Below are positions 1 to 8,409 of a DNA stretch of 64,000 nucleotides, piece by piece. Under the pieces are notes generated by a model that was not told the DNA's origin, did not search any database, and worked only from the letters and a program-made list of their open reading frames with translations. The first letter of the stretch is position 1; each line of letters opens with the position of its first letter. The DNA is from Pseudopelobacter sp964542535 (GTDB taxonomy: Bacteria > Desulfobacterota > Desulfuromonadia > Geobacterales > Pseudopelobacteraceae), in contig CAZIUE010000006.1 of assembly GCA_964542535.1 (NCBI GenBank), forward strand, positions 1-64,000, in the 5' to 3' direction. Made by a program: the position numbers and the translations under genes.

Positions 1-165
1 ACACTTGGCAATCTCCCTGAGCCAGAGGGAACCCACAAATTCTGCTGAAGAACCTCTTTACATTTGGCTGCCTTCAATTAAAATACCTGCATTTCTGGCG
101 GCTTCACGAAGTTTTCAGTAGATCAATTCATCTTTGAACGTATGACATCCGTTAAAGGCGCCGTT

Positions 166-1515
166 ATGCTTCTCCTGCCGAAAGCTTTATTCAGAGAATA
201 TCTTGAACTTGTGAAGAATATTGAGGTTCCTGGCTGTTTCCATTCGGAATATGTGAAATGGCTACGCTATTACCTCGACTTTTGCGCCAAGCATGTGGTC
301 GCGATTGATGAATCTGAACGATTGCGGCTTTTTCTCGGAAAGCTCCGGGAAAAGAATCAGAGTGGCGCCCAGTGCAAACGGGCTGAGCACGCCATTTCAC
401 TCTATTTCGAGCTGCGCCGTCTTAATGATGTGCGTAAAGATGAGCCGGATCATCAACCGTCGGGAGTCGCTGCGTCAGCGTTGCCTCCGCAACCGGTCGA
501 ATATCAACGAAAATCCCAATACGTAGAGGCAGGGTACCAGGAGAAGTCCGATTCTCCGGAATGGGACGCGGTTCTCGAAGCCATGGCGGCGGAGATAAAG
601 GTGCGTCACTACTCCCGCAAGACCTTGAAGACCTACGGCAAATGGTCAAGGTGCTTCCAGCGGTTTCTGAAGAACAAGCCGCCACGGGATGTCTCCACGG
701 AGGATGTGAAGGAGTACCTCACCTGTCTGGCGGTCAACTGCAGAGTCGCCGCATCCACCCAGAACCAGGCGTTCAACTCTCTGCTGTTCCTGTTCCGCCA
801 CGGTCTCAAAAGGGAATTCGGCGAGCTGCGTGGCGTACCACGGGCCAAGAAGTCGCTCTACATCCCGGTCGTTCTGTCCAGAGAGGAAATCGACGCGATC
901 CTGAAACATCTGTCCCAGCCATACAATTTGGTCGTGAAGCTGCTGTTCGGCTGTGGGCTGAGACAGTTCGAGTGTCTGCAACTCAGAGTGCGGGATTTCA
1001 ATTTCGATGCGGGAATATTGACCATCCATGGTAAGGGGAAGAAGGACCGGACCGTGCCGCTGCCGGAGGCGATCGTTCCCGAGTTGAAGGCGCAAATGAA
1101 AAGAGTTGGCGAGTTGCATGACCGGGACCTGGCCGCCGGATACGACGGGGTGTTTCTGGATGATGCAGTGGAGAAGAAGTACCCCAAGGCGCCGAAGGAG
1201 TTCGTTCATCAGTGGTTCTTTCCCATGAACGGCTTGACGGTCGCGGCGGAAACCGGCGAGAGGCGGCGGTGGCACCTCCACGAATCGGACCTGCAACGGG
1301 CGCTCTATCCGGCGGTGCGCAAGGCGAAGATCCCCAAGCGGGTCACCTGCCACACCTTCCGCCACTCTTTCGCCACCCATCTCCTGCAGGCCGGCTTTGA
1401 CATCCGCGTGATCCAGAATCTGCTGGGACACTCCAGCCTGAAAACCACCATGATCTACACCCACTGCGTTCCGGTCAGGACGGTGAAGGAGCCGAAGAGC
1501 CCGCTGGATTTCTGA
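166..1515 (+). CDS. intI: Integron-type integrase (tyrosine recombinase, IntI family) with N-terminal extension
   Basis: Site-specific recombinase expected to insert and excise gene cassettes at attI/attC sites. Numbering from the upstream ATG at 142: a core-binding (SAM-like) domain spans about 140-235 and the catalytic domain about 240-450, with Arg274, Lys298, His404-x-x-Arg407, His430 and nucleophile Tyr439. Between the Lys and the HxxR box lies a segment with KKYPKAPKEF...WFFP (about 345-361), matching the extra motif that separates integron integrases from XerC/XerD. The C-terminus ends SPLDF, as IntI proteins often do. At about 449 aa it is longer than typical IntI (about 320-340): residues 10-95 look like a second, divergent core-binding-like domain. 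The ATG at 166 is preferred because AAAGG (154-158) sits 7 nt upstream; the ATG at 142 has no clear ribosome site. No cassette array is visible; the attI side would lie at or beyond the left edge. Confidence 0.85.
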   Translation: MLLLPKALFREYLELVKNIEVPGCFHSEYVKWLRYYLDFCAKHVVAIDESERLRLFLGKLREKNQSGAQCKRAEHAISLYFELRRLNDVRKDEPDHQPSGVAASALPPQPVEYQRKSQYVEAGYQEKSDSPEWDAVLEAMAAEIKVRHYSRKTLKTYGKWSRCFQRFLKNKPPRDVSTEDVKEYLTCLAVNCRVAASTQNQAFNSLLFLFRHGLKREFGELRGVPRAKKSLYIPVVLSREEIDAILKHLSQPYNLVVKLLFGCGLRQFECLQLRVRDFNFDAGILTIHGKGKKDRTVPLPEAIVPELKAQMKRVGELHDRDLAAGYDGVFLDDAVEKKYPKAPKEFVHQWFFPMNGLTVAAETGERRRWHLHESDLQRALYPAVRKAKIPKRVTCHTFRHSFATHLLQAGFDIRVIQNLLGHSSLKTTMIYTHCVPVRTVKEPKSPLDF

Positions 1516-1578
1516 TCGGGAGAATCGGTGGGGGGGAGATGTGGGGCAGGCTTGGCTGTTGTTGGTATATCAAGGGGG

Positions 1579-2166
1579 CTACCCCCCCAGGCGGACCAAC
1601 AGCCGCTCGCAGCTGCGCAGCAGTATGAAGAACAGCTCCGCCAGGGGGCGCTGACTGAAGGAGGCGTAGGGGGCGCGGATGTAGGCGGGACGGGCACCGG
1701 CGGCTATCGCCCCCAGGCAACCGGTAAGGAGGCGGTCGTCCACCATCAGGACGGCGGAAAGGGGAACGCCGGCCGCCTTCGCGACCCGCTCCAGCCCGTC
1801 GGGGAACGGCTTCTTGCGTACCCCGGAGATGAAGCGCATGGCCGGAAAATGGCGGCCGAACCAGCGCCGCCGCTCCTCGGTCGGCTTGTTGGAGAGGATG
1901 AAGATGCGCTCCTCGCCGAAGCAGGCAACGCAGCGCTCCATCCATTCCACTGCTGCCGGGAGCGGGGCGGGACTTCCGTGGGGCGCCAGCACGCCGTCGA
2001 AATCCAGGGCCAGCCCCCGGAGGCCGTCCTCCCGCAGTCGCGGGGGATCCAACGTCAGGATGGAGGCGTCGATCGGCGTCTCCCGCAGGATGCGCAGCAG
2101 CTCCCGCCGGTGGCGGAAACCGAGGGAGAAGCCGGCCAGGATATGGGCTCCGGGAAGCATGGTCAC
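1579..2166 (-). CDS. HAD-superfamily (YqeG/HAD-IIIA type) phosphatase
   Basis: Predicted cytosolic phosphatase of 195 aa. HAD motif I is DFDGV (Asp55, Asp57), motif II is the Ser of ILSNKP (Ser92), Lys118/119 are candidates for motif III, and motif IV is VDD (143-144) followed by LLTG, an arrangement typical of the YqeG/HAD-IIIA group. Some members of that group act on phosphatidylglycerophosphate; the substrate here is unknown. It begins 1 nt after the globin-sensor stop codon, so it is the last gene of the ABC exporter - globin sensor - HAD operon. Proximity to a lipid-exporter-like ABC protein would suit a lipid phosphate substrate, but that is inference. The family call is firm, the reaction is not. 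Confidence 0.75.
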   Translation of the reverse strand: MTMLPGAHILAGFSLGFRHRRELLRILRETPIDASILTLDPPRLREDGLRGLALDFDGVLAPHGSPAPLPAAVEWMERCVACFGEERIFILSNKPTEERRRWFGRHFPAMRFISGVRKKPFPDGLERVAKAAGVPLSAVLMVDDRLLTGCLGAIAAGARPAYIRAPYASFSQRPLAELFFILLRSCERLLVRLGG

Positions 2167-2167
2167 G

Positions 2168-3067
2168 CTACCCCTTGGTCATGTTCTTCTGGGCCAGGGA
2201 GACCAGATAGTAGACGATGCCCAGGATCAGCAGGGTCCCGGCCAGGAACCCCTGGGTGGTCAGGTCGTCGTGGCGCAGGGTGGAGATCAGGATCTCGCGG
2301 ATTATGGCCACGATGATCACGCCGATGAAGATCAGGATGTTGAACTTGCCCCCTTTGAGGTTCTTGATCTCGTTGTCCATCAGTTCGATCAGCATCCAGA
2401 TGATCAACAGCTCGCCCAGGGCGCTTAAAATCCCCTTCTCCAGGTTGCCCTGGAAGATATGGGTGACGTTCCAGACGAACAGGCAGATCACGGAGATGGA
2501 GAGTCCGGCAAGAGCCAGCACCAGCACCAGGTTGAGCCCGTAGGTAAAACGTTCCGTGGCGGTGATCAGGTAGGACTCCAATCTGCGGGAGAGGAACACC
2601 TTTTTCATCTCCTCCTCGCGGTAGGAACTGCTCATTACGTCCAGGTTCATGTCCAGGATCTTCTCCACCGCCTCCCGCAGCAGGCGGCGATGCTCCCGGT
2701 CGTGATAGCTGTCGTCGATCAGGTTGAGCAGGAAGTGGCGCACCTGGTTCATGGCGGCGTTGACGAAATGCACGTTGAGCCCCACCCTGACGTGGGCATG
2801 GCCGATGCGTACCAGGTGGTTCAGGTAATGGTTGTCGTAGACGCCGCAAAACAGGGACAAAAACCAGCTGTTGTGCTTCTGGCGCAGGTGCACCCGGTTG
2901 CATTTGTTGAGAATGGAAACCGTGTCCGGCAGGCCGTAGAGGTAGTCGTAAAACTCCTGGGAGAAACGGTCCAGATGCTCCGTGGCCAGGGACTGGAGCG
3001 ACAGGAGCAGTTCGGCATCCTGGTCGGTGAAGCGGTAGTGTTCGCGTAGTTCCTGCATGGGTATCAT
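2168..3067 (-). CDS. Globin-coupled sensor with PsiE-like four-helix membrane domain
   Basis: Predicted heme-based gas or redox sensor in the inner membrane. Residues 1-160 form a sensor-globin domain: the stretch RIGHAHVRVGL carries the likely proximal (F8) heme ligand His92, and His65 in KHNSWF is at the E-helix position that could give a bis-histidyl heme. Residues about 175-295 hold four hydrophobic segments (NLVLVLALAGLSISVICLFV; a second around LGELLIIWMLIEL; ILIFIGVIIVAII; AGTLLILGIVYYLV), resembling the PsiE family. The same architecture is known from a Geobacter sulfurreducens globin-coupled sensor, whose output is unknown. The start ATG overlaps the stop of the upstream ABC gene as ATGA, with GGAG 8 nt upstream, so the two are translationally coupled. 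Confidence 0.82.
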   Translation of the reverse strand: MIPMQELREHYRFTDQDAELLLSLQSLATEHLDRFSQEFYDYLYGLPDTVSILNKCNRVHLRQKHNSWFLSLFCGVYDNHYLNHLVRIGHAHVRVGLNVHFVNAAMNQVRHFLLNLIDDSYHDREHRRLLREAVEKILDMNLDVMSSSYREEEMKKVFLSRRLESYLITATERFTYGLNLVLVLALAGLSISVICLFVWNVTHIFQGNLEKGILSALGELLIIWMLIELMDNEIKNLKGGKFNILIFIGVIIVAIIREILISTLRHDDLTTQGFLAGTLLILGIVYYLVSLAQKNMTKG

Positions 3068-5091
3068 GGTGTCTGCTCCGCTGAGTGTGTTGTGTCCGTC
3101 GATGGTGCTTCGCCGAATTGCAGCTGGTGGAGACGGAAATAAACGCCGCGCTTCTCCATCAACTGGTGGTGCGTGCCCTCTTCCTGCGTGCGGCCCCGCT
3201 GCACGACCACGATGCGGTCGGCATCCCGGATGGTGGAGAGGCGGTGGGCTATGATCAGGCTGGTCCTCCCCTGCATGAGCCCCCTGATCCCTTCCTGGAT
3301 CATCCGTTCCGAGGCCGAATCCACGCTGGCGGTGGCCTCGTCCAGCACCAGAATCTCCGGGTCGAAGGCCAGGGCGCGGGCAAAGGAGATCAGCTGCTTC
3401 TCCCCCACGGACAGGTTGTTGCCCCGCTCGCGCACCTCTTCCCCGTAACCGGCCGGGAGGCGTTGAATGAAACGGTCGGCCCCGACCCCGGCCGCCGCCT
3501 CCCGTACCCGCTGTTGTGCCCGCTCATCCCCCAGGTGGATGTTGAACTCGATGCTGCCGGAGAAGAGGCAGGGGTCTTGCAGGACAATGCCGATGCGGCG
3601 GCGCAGCTCCCCCACCTCCAGGTCCGTGATGTCCCTGCCGTCGATCAGGATGGTTCCCTTCTCGATCTCGTAGAAGCGGGTCAGCAGTCGGGTGACGGTG
3701 GTCTTGCCGCCGCCGCTCTCCCCCACCAGGGCCACCCGTTCGCCACGCCCCAGGGTGAGGTTGAAGTTTTCCAGCACCCGCTCCCCCTCACGGTAGCTGA
3801 ACGAGACGTCACGGAATTCAATCAGGGGCCGGGGAGCGGTGACCGGAAATCGGGAGCCGGGGATCGGGGAAGAGGGACCAGAGAACCCAATTTCCGCTTC
3901 CTGTTCGATCTCCTCGAACCTCTGTTCGTTTTCCCGGTCCCCGGTTCCCGGTCCCTGGTCCCCGATTATTGATTCCCGGTCCCTGGTCCCCGGTCCCTGG
4001 TCCCCGATTATTGATTCCCGGTCCCTGGTCCCCGGTCCCTGGTCCCCGATTATTGATTCCTGATCCCTGTTCACTGATCCCTGTTCACTGCCTTTTGTGT
4101 CCAGCAGGGAGAAGATCCGCTCCAGGGCTGCCATGGCCCCCTGCATGACCGAGTACTTGGCCGACAGGTCACGGATAGGGCCGAAGAACTTCTGGATATA
4201 CTGGAGAAAGGCCACCAGCACGCCGAAGCTTAAGGAACCTTCCAGGATCCGGCCCCCCCCGTACCAGATGATCAGCGCCCCGGCCACCGAGGAGAGCGCT
4301 TCCACGATGGCGTAGAGCGAGGCGTCCCAGAGGATGACCGGCATGTTGGCATCCCGGTAGGAGGCGTTCAGTTCGCTGAAGCGGCGCTGCTCGTCCCGTT
4401 GCCGGTTGAAGGCCTGGATGATGGCCATGCCGCCGATGCTCTCCGCCAGAAAGGAGTTCAGTCTCCCCAGGCGGGCGCGCACCTCGCGGAAGGACTGGCG
4501 CATGCGGCGGCGGAAGAGCCAGGTCAGACAGAAGAGCAGGGGCAGGATCGAGAAGGTTGCCAGAGACAGCCGCGCATCCATCCAGAGCATGACCGAGACG
4601 ATACCCAGCAGCAGCAGGATGTCGCCCACGATGGTGATCAGCCCCGAGGCAAACATCTCTCCCAGCACTTCCACATCGCTGGTCAGGCGGGTAACCGCGC
4701 TTCCCACCGGCGTGCGGTCGAACCAGGAAACCGGCAACTCCAGGACATGCCGGAACAGCTCCGCCCGCATGTCGGACATGACCCGCTGTCCCACGGATTG
4801 CAACAGGTAGACCTGCACGTAGGCGAACAGGGCCTCCCCCAGCAGCAGCGCCAGGAAGATCAGCGCCATTGACTCCAGGCCGGCCAGGCGGCCGGTGATG
4901 ATGTGGCTGTCGATGGCCTGCTTGATGATCCAGGGCTGGGCCAGGCGGCAGGCCGCCATGAGCGGCAGAGTCGCCAGCACGATGACGACGGCGCGGGAGT
5001 AGGGGCGCACATAGCGGCAGAAACGCACCAGAATGCGGGTGTCGTAGGCCTTGCCAGTAATCTCTTCGGCGTAGATGCCGCCGTGGTGCAT
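3064..5091 (-). CDS. ABC exporter half-transporter (MdlB/MsbA type) with repeat-encoded linker insertion
   Basis: Homodimer- or heterodimer-forming exporter of 675 aa. Residues 20-330 are a six-helix type I exporter membrane domain; the nucleotide-binding domain runs from about 425 to 655. It has Walker A GESGGGKT (457-464), Q-loop LQDPCLF, a signature in the variant form LSVGEKQ (common in this subgroup, against canonical LSGGQ), Walker B ILVLDEATASVD and H-loop IIAHRLS. Substrate cannot be told from sequence. Between the two domains, residues about 333-418 are a low-complexity insertion containing three near-identical copies of a 14-residue unit (SIIGDQGPGT...), encoded by 42-bp tandem DNA repeats; homologues normally have a short linker here. 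It is the first gene of an operon with the globin sensor (4-nt overlap) and HAD phosphatase. Confidence 0.85.
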   Translation of the reverse strand: MHHGGIYAEEITGKAYDTRILVRFCRYVRPYSRAVVIVLATLPLMAACRLAQPWIIKQAIDSHIITGRLAGLESMALIFLALLLGEALFAYVQVYLLQSVGQRVMSDMRAELFRHVLELPVSWFDRTPVGSAVTRLTSDVEVLGEMFASGLITIVGDILLLLGIVSVMLWMDARLSLATFSILPLLFCLTWLFRRRMRQSFREVRARLGRLNSFLAESIGGMAIIQAFNRQRDEQRRFSELNASYRDANMPVILWDASLYAIVEALSSVAGALIIWYGGGRILEGSLSFGVLVAFLQYIQKFFGPIRDLSAKYSVMQGAMAALERIFSLLDTKGSEQGSVNRDQESIIGDQGPGTRDRESIIGDQGPGTRDRESIIGDQGPGTGDRENEQRFEEIEQEAEIGFSGPSSPIPGSRFPVTAPRPLIEFRDVSFSYREGERVLENFNLTLGRGERVALVGESGGGKTTVTRLLTRFYEIEKGTILIDGRDITDLEVGELRRRIGIVLQDPCLFSGSIEFNIHLGDERAQQRVREAAAGVGADRFIQRLPAGYGEEVRERGNNLSVGEKQLISFARALAFDPEILVLDEATASVDSASERMIQEGIRGLMQGRTSLIIAHRLSTIRDADRIVVVQRGRTQEEGTHHQLMEKRGVYFRLHQLQFGEAPSTDTTHSAEQTP
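3836..4095. repeat. GGGACC/GGTCCC inverted-repeat element with 42-bp tandem repeats inside the ABC transporter gene
   Basis: Left part (about 3840-3888) is GGGACC-type sequence (GGGAGCCGGGGATCGGGG, AGAGGGACCAGAGAACCC). Then comes a centre of about 50 bp, then GGTCCC-type sequence (about 3934-4095) containing three copies of a 42-bp unit made of GGTCCCTGGTCCCC plus a spacer with GATTATTGATTCC. The unit length is a multiple of three, so the reading frame survives. The same GGGACC...GGTCCC order is found at 39.4, 41.9 and 50.8-51.2 kb. Confidence 0.85.
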
Positions 5092-5278
5092 TGCGTTTCC
5101 CCTGGGTGCTGATTCCGATGCGGAGCGACCTTATCAGATACGCCGTTCCCGCGCAACGCCGTCTTTGAGGTGAAACGAGATATTTCGGATATGAATTGTC
5201 CTGATGTGTGGTCCGTCCCGACCGGAGAAGGCAAGGGGAACGTCGCGCAGGCTTGCCCGTTATCGTGTTCCGGCGGTT
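5092..5278. other. Intergenic region upstream of the ABC exporter operon
   Basis: 187 bp between priA and the ABC exporter gene, both on the minus strand. It presumably holds the promoter of the exporter - globin sensor - HAD operon. AGGGG lies 8 nt before the exporter ATG. No clear promoter hexamers, terminator or operator were found. Confidence 0.4.
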
Positions 5279-7513
5279 TCAGCTCATGTCCAGAGGGTCG
5301 ATATCCAGGGTCTCGCGCACGGTGGAAGCTTCCCGCTGGTCGCGCCAGGCTATGATCAGGCGGCGCAGCTCGCCCCGGGAAGGGGCTTTGAGCAGGATGC
5401 GGCGCCGGAAACGACCCCGCAGGCGGTAGAGCGGCGCCGGGGCGGGGCCCAGCAGCTCCACCCGCAGACCCAGCTCTCCCCTGATGCGCTGGAGCAGGCG
5501 GGCAGAGGCAGCGGCGCGCTGCTCCACCCCCTGCTCGGACGTGCCGGAGACGGCCAGTGACGCCAGGGAAGAGAAGGGAGGGTAGCCTGCCTCGCGCCGG
5601 AACTCCAGTTCCTGGCGGTAGAACGCGCGGCTGTCGTGCCTGATGGCGCACTGGATGGCGTAATGGTCCGGGTCCAGGGCCTGCAGGATCACCCTGCCGG
5701 GGGTGTCACCCCGGCCGGACCGGCCAAAGACCTGGCAGAGGAGCTGGAAGGTGCGTTCGGAGCTCCTGAAGTCGGGCAGGTGCAGGCTGGCCTCGGCGTT
5801 GATCACTCCCACCAGGGTCACGCCGGGGAAATCGTGCCCCTTGGTGATCATCTGGGTGCCGATGAGGATGTCGGCGCTGCCGTCGCTCATCCGTTTCAGC
5901 AGGCGGTCGTGGCTCCCCCTGCCGGAGGTGGTGTCGCTGTCCATGCGCAGGATGCGGGCGTGGGGGAGGAGCTGACGCAGCTCGTGCTCCACCCGCTCGG
6001 TGCCGGCCCCCAGCTCCTTCAGCTCGCCGCAGCTGCATGCCGGGCAGATGCCGGGAGCGGGAACGGCAAAGTCGCAGTAGTGGCAGACGCTCTCCCCCCG
6101 GCCCCGGTGATAGGTGAGGGTCACCGAGCAGTTGGGGCAGGAGAGGGGCTGGCCGCAGTCGTTGCAGACCAGAAAGGTGGCGAAACCGCGGCGGTTGAGG
6201 AAGACGATGGCCTGCTCGCCGTTGGTCAGCACCTCCTCCAGCTCCTGGCGCAGGCGGGCGGAGATGGTCCCCTTGACCCCCTGCATGGACACGGTCTCCA
6301 CCACCGGCATGGGGATGCCCCGCACCCGCTCCGGCAGGGAGATGAGTCCCAGCCGCCCCTGCTCCACGGCGTAGAGGGAGGTGATCAGCGGGGTGGCCGA
6401 TCCCAGCAGCACCGTGGCTCCCTCCATGCGCCCCCTGACCAGGGCCAGGTCCCGGGCGTTGTAGCGCAGGCCGTCGCTCTGCTTGAAGGATGGGTCGTGC
6501 TCCTCGTCCACCACGATGATGCCGATCCGTTCCAGGGGAGCGAAGATGGCCGAGCGGGCGCCGATGACGATGCGGGCCAGGCCGCGCCGGATGCGGCGCC
6601 ACTCGTCGTAGCGTTCTCCGTCGGACAGGCCGCTGTGCAGGATGGCGATGCCGTTGCCGAAGCGGGCCCGGAAGCGGCGCACCAGCTGGGGGGTCAGGGA
6701 GATCTCCGGCACCAGGGTCAGGGCGTTCATCCCCTGCTCCAGGGCGTGGCTGATGGCCTGCAGGTAGACCTCGGTCTTGCCGCTGCCGGTGACGCCATGG
6801 AGCAGGATGGGGGCGTATTCACGCCTGTCCAGTCCGGTTGTCAGGCTGTCCAGGGCCGCCTGCTGGTGGGGGGTGAGCCGGCGCGGGCTGTCCGGCTGCA
6901 CGGTCTCGTCCCGGAACGGGTCGCGGAACAGCTCCCGTTCCTCTCGCCGCAGCAGTCCCAGTTCCATGAGCCGCTTCAGCTGGGGCGAACAGGAGCCGAA
7001 ACGTTTGCGCAGCTCCGTTGCCGGAACCTCACTCTCGGACCTGACCAGTTCCAGGACGTCGGCGGCCTTTGTCCCCAGGGCGCGCTCCGGCGGGGCGCCG
7101 TCCGTTGGGAGGTAGAACGCCTCGCGCCTGATCCTGCTCCCTCCTGCCACGGCCTGGTCGGTCCCTTGCGCACTCCTCGGGTTAATGCCGGCGGGAAGCG
7201 CCGTCTTGATCACCTCACCCAGGGGGGCCAGGTAGTAGCAGGCCACCCAGCGGAAGAATTCCAGTTCCCCGTCGGTCCAGAGCGGCTCGCTGTCCAGCAC
7301 ATCGATGATCTCTTTCAGCTTGCCGGTGTCGTTCGCCGGGGCAAAGGAAAGGAGGTAGCCGGTGATACGGCGGCTGCCGAAGGGGACCAGCACCCGCCTC
7401 CCCGGCAAGGCCTGCCCGGTCAGGGCTTCGGGCACCAGGTAGTGGAAGCTTTTCTCCAGGGGGAGGGCAACGGCTACGTCGGCGATGATGGGGGGAGTGG
7501 GCTGCATAGCCAT
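5279..7513 (-). CDS. priA: Primosomal protein N' (replication restart helicase PriA)
   Basis: 3'-to-5' superfamily 2 helicase that reloads the replisome at stalled forks. Counting from the longest ORF (GTG at 7567), an N-terminal DNA-binding domain covers about 25-130; Walker A is GVTGSGKT (258-265), the DEEH box 354-357, and eight zinc-binding cysteines lie at 468, 471, 477, 480, 495, 498, 508 and 511. The C-terminal helicase motif VFGRSGRGDTPG follows. The ATG at 7513 or 7507 (MQPTPPIIADV) is preferred, because the region upstream is a stray fragment of a response-regulator gene rather than conserved PriA sequence; neither start has a strong ribosome site. Length of about 744 aa is normal. 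It lies upstream of the ABC exporter operon with a 187-bp gap. Confidence 0.95.
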   Translation of the reverse strand: MAMQPTPPIIADVAVALPLEKSFHYLVPEALTGQALPGRRVLVPFGSRRITGYLLSFAPANDTGKLKEIIDVLDSEPLWTDGELEFFRWVACYYLAPLGEVIKTALPAGINPRSAQGTDQAVAGGSRIRREAFYLPTDGAPPERALGTKAADVLELVRSESEVPATELRKRFGSCSPQLKRLMELGLLRREERELFRDPFRDETVQPDSPRRLTPHQQAALDSLTTGLDRREYAPILLHGVTGSGKTEVYLQAISHALEQGMNALTLVPEISLTPQLVRRFRARFGNGIAILHSGLSDGERYDEWRRIRRGLARIVIGARSAIFAPLERIGIIVVDEEHDPSFKQSDGLRYNARDLALVRGRMEGATVLLGSATPLITSLYAVEQGRLGLISLPERVRGIPMPVVETVSMQGVKGTISARLRQELEEVLTNGEQAIVFLNRRGFATFLVCNDCGQPLSCPNCSVTLTYHRGRGESVCHYCDFAVPAPGICPACSCGELKELGAGTERVEHELRQLLPHARILRMDSDTTSGRGSHDRLLKRMSDGSADILIGTQMITKGHDFPGVTLVGVINAEASLHLPDFRSSERTFQLLCQVFGRSGRGDTPGRVILQALDPDHYAIQCAIRHDSRAFYRQELEFRREAGYPPFSSLASLAVSGTSEQGVEQRAAASARLLQRIRGELGLRVELLGPAPAPLYRLRGRFRRRILLKAPSRGELRRLIIAWRDQREASTVRETLDIDPLDMS

Positions 7514-7568
7514 GAGTGATAGCAGAGAAGGGGAGGGGAAGTAAAGGGGAGCAGTTCTTCTTTTCACG

Positions 7569-7629
7569 CTCCTTCCCCACCAGCCGCTGCACCTCGCCGG
7601 CCAGGGGGTGGAATGAGAACGGTTTGGCC
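7569..7629 (-). pseudogene. Fragment of a hybrid-kinase receiver-domain C-terminus
   Basis: These 61 bp match 14249-14309, the 3' end of the six-PAS hybrid kinase gene, at about 57 of 61 positions. They read AKPFSFHPLAGEVQRLVGKE on the minus strand, against AKPFSFHSLAGEVQRLVGKE in the intact gene. Nothing recognisable of the rest of a receiver domain is found upstream (7630-7770), so this is a stranded gene tail or the scar of a recombination between paralogues. Confidence 0.75.
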
Positions 7630-7739
7630 TTCGCGCGGCTGTGCCCTTTCTGCCCTAAGAGAGATCGTCAAGGTTGGGCGGATGTCGATGGTTGCTTCGA
7701 AAAACGATTGACTGGGTACGCTGTTCGGTGTTAATTGAC

Positions 7740-7752
7740 TTAACACTGTTAA
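7740..7752. promoter_or_regulatory. Candidate TetR-family operator, copy 1
   Basis: TTAACACTGTTAA is a TTAAC-N3-GTTAA palindrome 18 nt before the TetR gene. It overlaps a larger inverted repeat, GTGTTAA-N5-TTAACAC (7728-7746). The same palindrome with a different 3-nt centre recurs at 8410-8422 ahead of the efflux genes, which supports shared control. Confidence 0.6.
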
Positions 7753-7770
7753 TTTTGGGGGGCATGGATA

Positions 7771-8379
7771 ATGGGTATCATCGAAAGGAAGGAACGGCAG
7801 AAAGAAACGCTTCGTCTGGATATTCTCGATGCAGCCAGGGAGATTATCCTTGCCGAGGGGTTTTCCCGACTTTCCATGCGCGGTATCGCCAGGCGCATCG
7901 AGTACTCGCCCACAACCATTTATCTCTATTTCAAGAACAAGGAAGAGCTTCTCTACCATTTGTGTGACGAAGTATTCGAGCGTTTGCTGGAGGCCCAGGA
8001 ATCCGCGGGAGCGGGAGAGACCTCAGCGATGGGGCGCTTGCGCGCAGCAATGCGGTCGTACGTCGATTACGGCCTTTCCGAGCCGGACCGCTACCGGATT
8101 GCCTTCATGGCCGACATCAACCCGCATGTCAACGTGCGAAACTTTCTTGAAGAAGGAAAAAACGGCTACAAGCTGCTTCACAGCTTCCATCGAAATGTTG
8201 AAGCCGCTCTGGCGGAAGTGGCTTCCCCCCTTGATCCTGGTCACGTGGTCCAGGCTCTCTGGGCGCACACCCACGGAATCGTGTCGCTGTTGATCATCAA
8301 TCCTGATTTTCCTTGGGCGGATCGAGACGAGTTGGTAACCACAAGCCTGGACATTGCCATGAAGGGGCTGCGTCCGTAA
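7771..8379 (+). CDS. TetR/AcrR-family transcriptional repressor
   Basis: Predicted ligand-responsive DNA-binding regulator of 202 aa. The N-terminal helix-turn-helix (about residues 12-60: ILDAAREIILAEGFSRLSMR, then GIARRIEYSPTTIYLYFKNK) is a standard TetR domain; the C-terminal ligand and dimer domain is divergent, as is usual. It lies 90 bp upstream of an RND efflux operon in the same direction. TTAAC-N3-GTTAA palindromes in front of both its own gene and the efflux genes suggest that it represses both, as AcrR-type regulators commonly do. A G-rich stretch (7757-7762) provides a weak ribosome site. The inducer is unknown. Confidence 0.88.
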   Translation: MGIIERKERQKETLRLDILDAAREIILAEGFSRLSMRGIARRIEYSPTTIYLYFKNKEELLYHLCDEVFERLLEAQESAGAGETSAMGRLRAAMRSYVDYGLSEPDRYRIAFMADINPHVNVRNFLEEGKNGYKLLHSFHRNVEAALAEVASPLDPGHVVQALWAHTHGIVSLLIINPDFPWADRDELVTTSLDIAMKGLRP

Positions 8380-8409
8380 CCGACGCATGTACTTTTTTTT
8401 GCCGTAAGC

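Noticed and set aside
1..165. attI recombination site next to the integron integrase
   Set aside because: No GTTRRRY core site was convincing; GTTAAAG at 151 differs at the last position.
3934..4095. Three regularly spaced repeats suggest a CRISPR array
   Set aside because: The units are contiguous 42-bp tandem copies without unique spacers, lie inside an exporter gene, and no cas genes are near.
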